This document shows positions 11,301 to 21,300 of a stretch of 64,000 bases of DNA, piece by piece; position 1 is the stretch's first letter; each line of letters opens with the position of its first letter. Location of the stretch: NCBI GenBank assembly GCA_013399115.1, contig VXAA01000623.1:72004-136003 (forward strand), in the 5' to 3' direction. The notes beneath the pieces were generated by a model. It saw only the letters and a program-made list of their open reading frames with translations, searched no databases and had not been told where the DNA came from. The DNA is from Anseranas semipalmata. Lineage: Eukaryota; Chordata; Aves; Anseriformes; Anseranatidae. The position numbers and the translations under genes are program-made.

Positions 11301-12889
11301 CCTGTCATCTACTGTATCAGGCTTCTTCCTGCAGAGTATTAAAAGGGCCAAACAATTGTTCCAAAAAGAGGATTAACATAGAGAATATGGAACATTTATG
11401 ACATTCATATTCTGAAATTAACATAATCACTGGGATTCAGCTGCTGATGCTCCCCATCAGGCATGCTCCTGTGACAAGACACAGCTGCCAAGAGCTGTTG
11501 TGTTGCTTCCTCTCAGCATGCCACACAACCACACACAGTATTTTCCTTCCATTCTTCTCTTGCCCAGTGTATCTGAGGACTTCCATGGCTGCCAAACTGT
11601 ACCGTCTCCTTTATTTTCTTTACCTCCTTTGAATTCCAGTTCTTTCTTGCATTCTGAATTAGACTGACTATTGTCAGTGCTTAAGAAATTGGTGACAGTT
11701 TAAGGGCTTTTCCACTCAAGCTCATGCACAGTCCCTCTGCAATGCTGGAGTGCCACTGGCGGGACCCATGCGGTAAGGAACTGCAAGTTAAACCTCCCCA
11801 AGTTTCCCCATGGGAAAAGGGGAGTCGAGGTTGATCTCTGTCCTCAGCAAACACCTGGCCTAATTCAACGTCACCACAAAACAGGTATAATCAATTCCTT
11901 ATTCCCAGCCATCACCTGCGAAGAGGCATGCTTTGGTATCCCTCCCTGCAGCTCCCCTGCATCCTCACACATCCTTCCTTCCTGACCAAACTGGCTTCGC
12001 GCCAGCCTCACAAACCCCCTCTGATGAGAGTGTCTTTTCCCCTCCACCTGCTTGGCTCTTCTGTGGCTCCTGCTATAGGCAGTCACCGCAATTTTTTCTG
12101 GGACTCTGTACTGCCCCTGCCAAGTCCCCTTGCCCACACGCCATGGGGCAGGGCAGCTTGGTTGCTCTTGGGGCATGTGGTTGCTCTTGACCCATGCCCT
12201 CCCAGCCCCATCCTGCCTGCTGCCACGCCGAGCCTCACCTTGATCAGCTTGCAGCGGATCTGGGCAGAAACCATATGGCTGTTGCGGAGGTTGCCAACGC
12301 GAAACATGAGGCAGAGCTTGCCATCCCGCTGCGAGACAACTGCGGCACGGCTGAACATGAGGGTCTCAGCTCGCTTCTTGGGCTGGGACATCTTGATGAA
12401 CATGCAGCCGATGAGGAACGCATCGACGATGGAACCCAGCAGTGACTGGAAGAGGAAGAGCACGATGCCCTCAGGGCAGCGCTCGGTAATGTAGCGATGC
12501 CCGTAGCCAATGGTGGCTTCGGTCTCTATGAAGAAGAGGAAGGCAGAGGGAAAGTTGTATACGTTGGCCACGCACGGACTGTAGGTGTCATCATGCGCCC
12601 GGTGCAGGTCACCTCGCAGGTAGGCGATGCCCCACCACATCGAAGCCATGACCAGCCAGGCGACCGTGTAGGTCAGCAGGAAGATGAGCAGATTCCAGCG
12701 CCACTTGAGGTCCACCAGCGTGGTGAAGAGATCAGAGAGGTAGCGACTGCTCTCGCCGCCCAGGTTGCCGTGCTGCACGTTGCAGCGCCCGTTCTTGTCC
12801 ACGAAGCGCTGCCGCTCTCTGCGAGCACCACCACCGGCTGGGCCCACCGCCTGGTACTCGTCCCCAAACTTCCTGCGCACCGCAGCCAT
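5329..12889 (-). CDS. KCNJ3-like: G-protein-gated inward rectifier K+ channel, GIRK1/KCNJ3-like (3 exons)
   Basis: Coding exons are 12889-12239, 6377-6161 and 5807-5329 (stop included), all with GT-AG junctions and compatible phases; they give 448 aa. The start [13 protein letters not shown] aligns with the GIRK1 N-terminus, so an in-frame Met 12 codons upstream was not used. Two membrane helices (about residues 64-90 and 140-167) flank a pore with filter TIGYG at 126-130. The GIRK1 hallmarks are present: Phe120 just before IETE (human F137), Glu124 (E141) and Asp156 in TM2 (D173). The PIP2-binding stretch [11 protein letters not shown] and the cytoplasmic domain ([23 protein letters not shown]) are intact. 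In the family, GIRK1-type subunits co-assemble with other GIRKs and are opened by G-beta-gamma at the plasma membrane. Oddities: His131 follows the filter where GIRK1 has Tyr, and the C-terminal tail is about 50 aa shorter than in human KCNJ3 (501 aa). Divergence suggests a paralogue rather than KCNJ3 itself. Confidence 0.93.
6378..12238 (-). other. Intron 1 of the KCNJ3-like gene
   Basis: This is a 5.9-kb intron between the pore exon and the second exon. It contains one CR1 LINE fragment (listed separately) and an AT-rich palindromic stretch just before it at about 8864-8890. It also holds a 141-codon cysteine-rich open frame on the plus strand at 10243-10668, which I could not assign and do not call a gene. 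Confidence 0.6.
8890..9275 (+). mobile_element. CR1 LINE 3'-end fragment
   Basis: The fragment reads like the 3' part of the avian CR1 retrotransposon. It passes from an AGAAGAGAAGGC box through GTTCAGACTGAATTTAGGAAAA and GGACTGGAGACCTCCTCAAG to CCTTCTAAGCTGAATGATTC, and ends in the ATTCTGTGATT-type terminal repeat typical of CR1. It has small gaps and many mismatches against the consensus I remember, so it is an old, immobile 5'-truncated copy. It lies inside intron 1 of the KCNJ3-like gene, antisense to that gene. Confidence 0.75.
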
Positions 12890-13260
12890 GCCGCCGAGCC
12901 CCTCGGTGAGGCACGGGGGATGCACGGATTCCCACGGAGCCGCAGCCAGCTGGAGAGGCTGCGCAGCCAGCGGGAGAGCCGGAGCGGTGGGCGGCAGCGG
13001 GGCGGAGCGGAGCTCGCCGGCGGTGGCCGGGGGCCGGCTCGCTGAGGCCCGTGGGGTCTGCGGTCAGCGCGGTGGAGCCCACAGGGAGTGGGGCGATGAG
13101 TGCCGCTCCCGGGCTGGGCAGGGGCTGGCCGCCGTGGTTTGGTCCAAGCTGTTTGCAGCCAGCGCCTCGCTCCTCGCTCTTTCTAAATCTCGTCTCTCTG
13201 TAGCACCCCGGTAGCAGAGTGAGAATAATGATGGGAGCGGCAGCGAGGCATCCGCCAAGA
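12750..13260 (-). promoter_or_regulatory. GC-rich 5' region of the KCNJ3-like gene
   Basis: A GC- and CpG-rich block covers the beginning of coding exon 1 and about 370 bases upstream of its start codon, as expected for a TATA-less neuronal or cardiac channel promoter and 5' UTR read leftward. No defined transcription start can be picked. Open frames on the opposite strand here are shadows of the GC-rich exon. Confidence 0.5.
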
Positions 13261-15320
13261 GGCCGTGCTGCCAGCAGCGCCAGGGATTTTAAAAGGAATT
13301 CCTGAAATAGGTCAGCTTTTAAAGGGATGCGTACATGCTAATCCTCAGCCTGCATTTAAAAGAAAATAAGTATTCCAAGCAAACAAGGCCAAGTCTATCA
13401 GAATTAGACTGTAATTATGTCTGTGAGTTATGCATTCGAGCTTATGGTCCAGCTAGCAGAGAAGCTGTCAGACAGCTCCCTAGAAGCTTAAGTGATTTTA
13501 ATGCAGCTCCCATGTTTTTAATGGACAGAAAAGATCTGGAATCAGCAATGACAATTATTACTTGCATTAGAAGCTCTAAGTGGGGCTAGACTAGTGACTT
13601 TTTTGCCCACCATATTTTAATGTGTTTTTTTTTTTCTCAAAAATAATCAGTATTTGAATTTAATTCTCAGTTATATAAGAACAGTATTATTATTCAGGTC
13701 ACTCATTTCAACACCTGATTTTCAGCAAATCGTTTTCATTACAAAATAGTGGCCTGCAGTTATTGACACTTTTAGCAAATAGTCTGTAATAACTGGTGAT
13801 GGTGTGTTGCTTCAGTTCTAGATTGGGAACTGAATAAGCTACCAGTCTGTCCAAAGTTTAATTTTGGTATTTTCACCATGTGCTAAAGCATAAGCAAGTA
13901 TTTTTAAGATGTTCACACTGCACTTCACACTGCACAGTATAAGCTTGATTTTTGAATCTTATTCCCATCCCGGGGCATAGTGTCTGCATTTCTTATGTTC
14001 TGTAACTGTGCAACATCTTCCACCAGCCTGTCTGCACTCACCTATCTCTTTAAAGGAAAACATACAAACAAACAACCCAACCTTTCAAATGCCCTAAGCC
14101 AATCATTTCCAGAATAATCTGAACTAAACATGTCAGCCTTACTGGTTTAATGATTCTTAAGGCATTATGGATGTAACTCTTCTTTTTCATCCATTTTTTA
14201 ACTCTTCCTCATCCTTTGTGTGCTAAATCAAAGAATTAGAGTACAAGTATATGGGAACGGGGCAATATTTGGGGTTTTATCTGTTGTCAGTGGCATAACT
14301 CCCATCTTAACTAGGTTCAGTTTAACTAGATGGAGTTTATCTAGAGATTATGGCTTACATTCATAGAAGGCCATCGTTACCAAAGTTGAAACTTAGGTCT
14401 TTAAAAATTTCTGCCTCGGTCACTGCCAGTTCTGGATGCTTTCAGGCTTTTGAAGATGAAACCGGGGTGCTGTGTTTCTTCAAGTGTTCACTCAGGGTAG
14501 AAGAGTATGGTTTCAATTCCCTTGAAGATAAATCTTCAACTTGCTAGGGAAGTTCAGCAAACTGGCTACTTGCACTTCTTAGCCAGTAATATGCTCATTA
14601 TGAATCTCCATTTACCACTACAGGTAGCAGTGTTACTGCTACATGCAGTGGTGAGGCTGCATTCCAAAACAGCAAGATTACTGTGTAAAGAGTACCTCAG
14701 GGTGCGTTTGAGGTTAATTAGCAGAAGACCCTTACTGCTTGCCCGTAGATACCATCTTCAGTCATGGGCCAACCTGATGCTCTTTTGTTCAAACAAGGAG
14801 TACTGGGTACGCCTGTCATGGGAGCACCTTCCTCTGGTTTTCCTCTCCGGCTCCCCCTTCCTAGGTTGCACATATTGATCATGGGGATCCATCCTGACCT
14901 TTGACTCTAATAGCTGCTCTTCATAATGTCAGGTAGAAAGTAGGAGCCTGGGTCTTCCTGGACAAACTCCTGTTGCTTAGTGCCAGGACAGATGGAATTT
15001 GTAGACAAAATACAAGACCAGTGGTGACGTGCAGAGTTGTGTCCTGGGATAATGTATGTGTACTGGGGGCTTGAGTATCCATTACTAACACGCTGGCCGT
15101 TCAAAACAGGAGGGCTTGTGTTTCTATTGATACAGCAGACTGGCTGCTCCCTTGATGCCTGGCCAGCAAACATCCACCACCATGATTTATCCTGAAGTAT
15201 TTTTGTGCACGCTCCAATTCCACATCCCCCCTCATGAAAAAAAATCCAGAAAGCCCCAGCTGTGTCCTACGAGTCTCCCAACGCTACAGCACAGCGAGCA
15301 GCTGCTGGCTGGGGGACGAG
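13261..15320. other. Intergenic spacer between divergent KCNJ3-like and MPP3 promoters
   Basis: About 2 kb of AT-rich sequence with no convincing exon, RNA gene or named repeat separates the two divergently oriented CpG-rich regions. Short open frames at 14350-14878 and 14907-15173 show no family resemblance and no splice support. Confidence 0.4.
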
Positions 15321-15329
15321 GCGGCCACT

Positions 15330-16230
15330 CAATGCCATCAACACCTGTTCCCCGAGGGTGACTTCGGAAAGGGCGGCTCTGGAGCCTGTGAGGCAGAGGG
15401 CAGGGGAGCGGCTGCGGTCCAGGCCCGCACGGCGCCCTGGAGGCTCTCCGGGAAAGCCGCCACCTCCACGGTGTCAGCCCGGGCAGGGTCCCGCAGCCGC
15501 CCCGGGGCCCCTCCGCGGCCGCCCGCCCAGCCCCAGGCAGCCTGGGGGAGGGAAGGAGAGAGGGAGGCGGTGCATAAGCGGCTCTAGGGGCGCATGAGCG
15601 AGGCGCGCAGCGGGCTGCAGGGAGGCGGGCGCCGGGGAGCTGCTCCGCCGGGGCAGGCAGGCAGCCAGCACCGCACGGGCCCGCGCTTGGGCCCGCACCC
15701 GCAGGTAACGGTCGCCCGGCGGCAGCACTGCTGCCGGAGCGCGGCTCTGTACCTGCGGAGGGGGCCAGGGAGACGCCATGTTGGGGCCGGGCGGGGCCGG
15801 GCCGGGCTCTGACGCGGCCTTCGAGGCGCGGGGCCGCTGGGGTTCTTCAGGCGGGCTCCGCCTGAGGGAGAGGGCTCGCAGCGAGCCCGGCGAAGCGGGT
15901 CTGGAGCTGGACTGCCGCTCCCCCACCGCGGGTGTGCGGGGAGTCCGGTGCGGGCGCAGCCTCGCTCCGTACCTGTGAGCCCCGGCGGGGCCGTGAGGAG
16001 GGGCGGCCGGACTAGCCTTGCCGGCGGCAGTCATCGCCGCCCGGGCTTGGAGGGGCGGTGTCGGGCGAGCTGGCCTGCCTGCCCGCGGGTTACCGCCAAG
16101 CCCCCTGAGGGGCGGCTGGTCCCGAGCGCGGGGCCCGGCTGTGGAAGAGTCCCCGTGGTGTTCGGCGGGAGCCGGCTGCGTGCTCTCCCTGCTTCGTTCT
16201 GCCGTCGGAGCAGCCCCTTCGGTAGTGCTG
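15330..16230 (+). promoter_or_regulatory. CpG island, probable MPP3 promoter and 5' exon
   Basis: A strongly GC- and CpG-rich block lies 2.1 kb before the first coding exon of MPP3. It contains several GC boxes, a YY1-like box on the minus strand (CCAACATGGC near 15776-15785) and plus-strand CAGGT splice-donor candidates, for example near 15704. It is the most likely start of the MPP3 transcript, with a non-coding first exon spliced to the acceptor at 18302. The long open frames on both strands here are caused by high GC content. It may also fire toward the KCNJ3-like gene. Confidence 0.55.
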
Positions 16231-16440
16231 AGGCAGGGGTAGCGTGAGGTGGAAGACTGGTTCAGTCAGCCCCTGACACTTCGTGCACACAAAAGCAAGG
16301 TGAAGAGAAAACCAGTGTCATAACCATCAGCTACGAGCTTATCAGTGTGTGGGTGCCTTTCCTGATCTCATCACTAGGGTGATTTCAGGAAAGATGTTAA
16401 GATGTCACTGCTTTCTGAAATGAGCTCTTTAACCACTTTG

Positions 16441-16520
16441 ATATATCTGGGTTACAGAAGCTTTTTGTAGGCTTTGACCAATATATCTGGGTTACAGAAG
16501 CTTTATGTAGGCTGTGAACT
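16441..16520 (+). repeat. Two-copy 40-bp tandem duplication
   Basis: Copy 1 (16441-16480) and copy 2 (16481-16520) begin with the same 24 bases, ATATATCTGGGTTACAGAAG then CTTT. They differ at only a few later positions: TTTTT versus TTTAT, GCTTTG versus GCTGTG, and the final three bases. It is a recent direct duplication in the 5' intron of MPP3. Confidence 0.9.
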
Positions 16521-18381
16521 GCAGTAGGTTTATTTTCTAAGCTAATGGGGGCATGACAAAGTATATTGCGTTTCTGTTTGATCTCTCTGACCCCATGTAC
16601 AGCATCAGTTCAGTGTGTTTAGCCCTTTCCAAATATCCACAGGCCTCTTCCTGGGCAAGGGACGTGGCTCAAACATTCTGTCTCAGGAACAGCTGGGCAA
16701 GGATATGTTTAAAAAATGAATTGTGGTATAGGGTAGATAACTTTAGACAAAAAGGATGTTTGAGCAGATTCATACTACAAGGATGAAAGGGCAGATTCCT
16801 GATTTTAAGACTCCTTTGCAGAACATCACATGCCCATGGCTGAATTTAGCATCTTGAAGCCAGAGCTGAGTATTGGGAGCTGAATATTGACAGGGAGAAT
16901 GCCAGTGACGGAAGTATTGGATACAAAATACTTTTCATTCTTCTGAATGTTCAGTCCAAGCAACTGAGTCTAACATGGATTTTACAAAGCATGGGAGATG
17001 CCTCTAGGGGAAGCCTTCATTTTGACTGCTGTGCCTAACTCATCTAAGTCTAGTGCTCCTGAGTTTGCTGTCAGGTTTTTGAGATGTTAAAACATGTATT
17101 TTTCCAGATTCCTGGGTAGGATGCTGTTTGGCTAAGAGTCTGGAAAATAACTTGATTTGCTTTGTTTTTGGTGCTAAATAAGCTTGGCTGTGGGAAGCGC
17201 ACGTTCTCACAAAGAAAGAACAGGCAGTTACAGTTGCCTTTCTTGATAATTGGAGAATATTTTAAATACATGTCAAATTAAATGGAATAGTAAATGAACC
17301 AGAGGGGTTGAATGAATTGTGTATACATTTCTTCTGACATGAAGTGGCGGGTAGAGGATGGAATATGCTTATTCCTTCAAAGCAACGTGTAATAGAAATA
17401 GTCTTGAAAGTTGATTAAATAAACGTGTAGCCTGTGTTACACACTGGAGTATGATCCATAAATTAGAATGAGCTCACTGATTAGAGAACTCGCATAAAAA
17501 CACAATATACATCCTTTATTGCATTTAGCAAAGAGTGAAGTATACCTATTTCTCTTTTTTGTGTGCTGTTATGGCTGTTTCTTTTTCTGCAAGCATGAGT
17601 TTGATGAATTTTATGAGCACAAACAAGATTTTAAATGCCGTGGAGGACACAAAGTGTTCTGTCTTGGACTATTGATTATAAGTGTAGATTCAATTTTGCA
17701 GTTTGAAATGAAATATTTCTGGAGTCGTTTGCTCTCAAGAGAAATCAGCAATGAAAGCATCTAATGGAATTTTTTGGACAAAGGAGTCAGCCTTATTTGT
17801 TGTAGCATCCTTTGTATCCGTGACCAAGGCTGATGGAGTGACACTCCTGCTAGCTTTAGTGAGTTGCATCTAATCATAGTGCAGTCTACGTTGAAATGCC
17901 AGAACATCTTCTCATGATGACATCTTCCTGCATGCTTTGTCTATTCCTGTGCATATGGTGTTTGTCAGCTCTTTTAGACATCCATTCTGTAGTGTGCTTT
18001 TTCTTTTCTTTTTCAGACAGTTACTTAGGCCTTGTAAAACTGTGGCTAACTTGAGACTAGAATAGGGGAAGCATCTGTTCTCTTCAGCATCAGCTCTATC
18101 CAAAATATCATATGACTATTATATAACACAGTATCTTACATTCTTGCATGGTATTGTATACATAGAAGAATAACTGCAGGGCTCTGCCTGATTCACGTTA
18201 AACTGAATGTTTAAAGAAAGATGTACTAGGAATTTACTATTTTTACATGATCTTCATTTTCCTTTCATGCTTGAGCTTAGATTTTATCTTTGCTCATTTC
18301 AGGACTGCCTCTGAATCGCAGTTCAGGAAGAAGAAACAATCGTGTTGATTTAAGTTTGTGGCCAAGACTAAGAGGAAAGCC

Positions 18382-21300
18382 ATGCCAGTGCTTTCGGAAG
18401 ACTCAGGTAACTAATGTGCATGCTTTCAACAAACTGGTTGTATTGGATTTATGTGGCAAGGGTTTGGTAGCAGGCAGGCTGCAGGGGTGGCCTCTGTGAG
18501 CGGAGCCCAGAGGCTGCCCCATGTTAGATAAGAGCCAGTTCCAGCCGGCTCTGAAGTGGACCCGCTCCTGGCCAGAGCCAAGCCAGTGAGCGATGTTGGT
18601 TGCACCTCTGGGAGAGCAGATTTAAGAAAGGGGAAAAAAAAACTGCTGCGCAACAGCAGCTGGGAGAGAGGCGTGAGAAACAGCCCTGCAGACACCAGCG
18701 TCAGTGAAGAAGGAGGGCAGGAGGTGCTCCAGGTGCTGGAGCAGAAATTCCCCTGCGGCCCATGGAGAGGCCCATGGTGGAGCAGGTTGTCCTCCTGCAA
18801 ACTTAATAATAATCAAGATGGTACCCAAGTAAATGTAGTTGACATTAAGTCTGTAATAGAAGGTCCTGTGAGACATGCTATCTACAAAACTTTTGTTCTG
18901 TCTTGAACTTAAATTTAGGTTTACATGAAACTTTGGCCCTTTTGACATCTCAGCTAAGACCTGATTCAAATCATAAAGAGGAAATGGGATTCCTTAAGGA
19001 TGTCTTCAGTGAAAAGAGTCTCAGCTACCTGATGAAGGTAAAAGCTTACCAATTTACATTTTCCTTACAGGCTATTTATTCTCTGTTCCCTTGATTTATC
19101 AACTATTTACTTTGACAAAGCTATTTTGTTATTGTGTAGAATTCTCTACTGACCAAAGCACATATTTATTTAAGCACTAACATGAAGAACATTCAATGAA
19201 AATCAAGATACTTTGTTCAAACAAAACCATTTCTGCCTGGTATTGGGTGCTCATGTTGACTTGTGTAATTGGAATCAGACTGGAAAGGCCATTGTTAAGT
19301 TTTGGTTGATAGCTAGTTACACTGAGAACGCTTTATATTTATAGGTTACTTGATGTGATTGGGCACTATACCTGGATTTTGGCAACAGCTAAAAAGCAGT
19401 GTGAAATGACTTCATTTTTCTCTTGTGCTGCAGAAGTCCGAACAGATCTTTTGGCTGTCTGTGAAACTAGGATTAGCAAAAAAGAAAACTTAAACTCCAA
19501 GACAAAAAAATAACCCCAAGAGAGGATATTTTCTGATGCTTATCTCAGAAAAGTTATGCATAAAATATATAAAATATTCCATGTATATTTAGGAAGTTTT
19601 ATATCTCTCTGTGGTAATATACCTGAATAATCTTTTTCAGATTCATGAAAAACTCTGTCATTATGAAAGACAGAGTCCAACTCCTGTTTTACATAGTGCG
19701 GCAGGATTAGTTGAAGATGTGAGTAAAAATTCTTGTCTCTTTTTTTTTTTTTTTTTCCCTCTTCTTCTTTAAGCCTACTCATCTAACGAAAGCAATTGTG
19801 CTATATGTGTATGTATTTTTCCTCTTCTCTAGTTCTGTTGGCAAGTTTCACTCATAGTTGATCAAGGAAACAAAACCTCAAAATATCAGGTCATTATATC
19901 TCCAGTGAAGACAAATGCAGAGGGGTGTTGTTAATGGTCTTCCCAAGGGAGAGGCAGCAAGAAGCATTCAGTTCTTTCTTGACGTTAGAGTATCCCACTT
20001 AGGAGTTCAGTTTTAAGAACATAAATCCATTATAATCCAGGTTGCGTTGCTGTTTGCAGAACAGCACTGTATCTTAGATTTGTTTGTAATGTGCCACATG
20101 CCTGAAAAAGTGAAAATTATGCTGCCTTTGACAGTTTTTTACAGTAGCTTGTGCCTATTTCCTCCCAAAGCGTAGCAAAGGGCAAATTCATCCCTTTGCA
20201 AAGCCAGGAGACCCCACTGCCCCATCTAACCCTGCAGCATACCACCACTCCCCACAAAAGTTTTGACACTGCCTGTCAAAACTATACAAAATTATCATCT
20301 AAACAGAACAAGAGAGAAGTTTTATACAGGTCTATAGGACTTCCCTATATAGAATCCTTCACAGGGAAAGGAAATCTCTCGTTTACCCTGCTTCTACCCT
20401 TTTCCTCCCAGCCCCTTCTCTATCCTCCTACCCAAGCAGCCTAGTGCAAAAATGCTTCCATTGTTTCTTTAATTTTTTTTTGTTTGGAAGGCTTGGGACT
20501 CCAGGGTGTATTTTGGTATCCATGCTTTGCAGGGGTATAAGGAAACTTTTATTGTGTGATGCATACAGATAATGCTACCTGTTTAGAAACTGTTAAACTG
20601 CTTTATCACAGTGTAAACACAAGAGTGTTGTTTCGCATACTGCTTATGAATTCCATATAGAATTTATAGAATTATGGACACCTTTTATTTTGAAGTTGTT
20701 CATCTTTATTTTAAAGGTAATAGAAGAACTGCAGACTGCACCAGTGAATAATGAAGAAAAAGAGCTACTTCAGCTGTTATCAACACCACATCTCAGGGTA
20801 AAAAAAACACACCAGAGACCTTAGTCAAATTACTTTGCATAACTCCAACAACATTCTGTACAGGAAAAGTTACATTGGAGAGTCCCTAAGAGAAATCAAA
20901 AACCTCCTACAAACTGTAGTTCTGTTCCACTGTGATTTCCTGCAACAGGCTTTAGAATATGAAGGGGATTGAGAAGACACAGTGTAGGTCTTTTCTGTGT
21001 AATGCACCACGTCTTCTTCCCTCACCTTTGTATTATTTCCAGGAGGAGCAGAAAAGGACATAATTTCATCTTTTGTTTTCCATAGTTTGTTTCTATTCTG
21101 TAGGTATATTTACTCAGAGCTTTCTTAATGCCTGGATTTACTTTATATATAGACATGTACCACCATATAATTTACATGGTGGATAAGATAATCACTGTAA
21201 GAGAGTCTCTGACTTACCTCGTTTTCTGAAATGTATAGGCACAATGAAACAAGTGCATAAGCGTGTAGACAAAATGAAAAGAATAACTGACAGGAGTGAA

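Noticed and set aside
11928..12494. 188-codon plus-strand open frame over the channel gene
   Set aside because: It is antisense to the highly conserved channel exon 1, whose minus-strand reading explains the sequence.
12890..12925. Upstream in-frame Met as the start of the KCNJ3-like protein
   Set aside because: The downstream Met begins the conserved GIRK1 N-terminus (A-V-R-R-K-F-G-D); the 12 extra residues have no counterpart in the family.
15474..16034. 186-codon minus-strand frame in the MPP3 CpG island
   Set aside because: GC-driven open frame, Pro/Ala/Arg-rich, no homology recognised.
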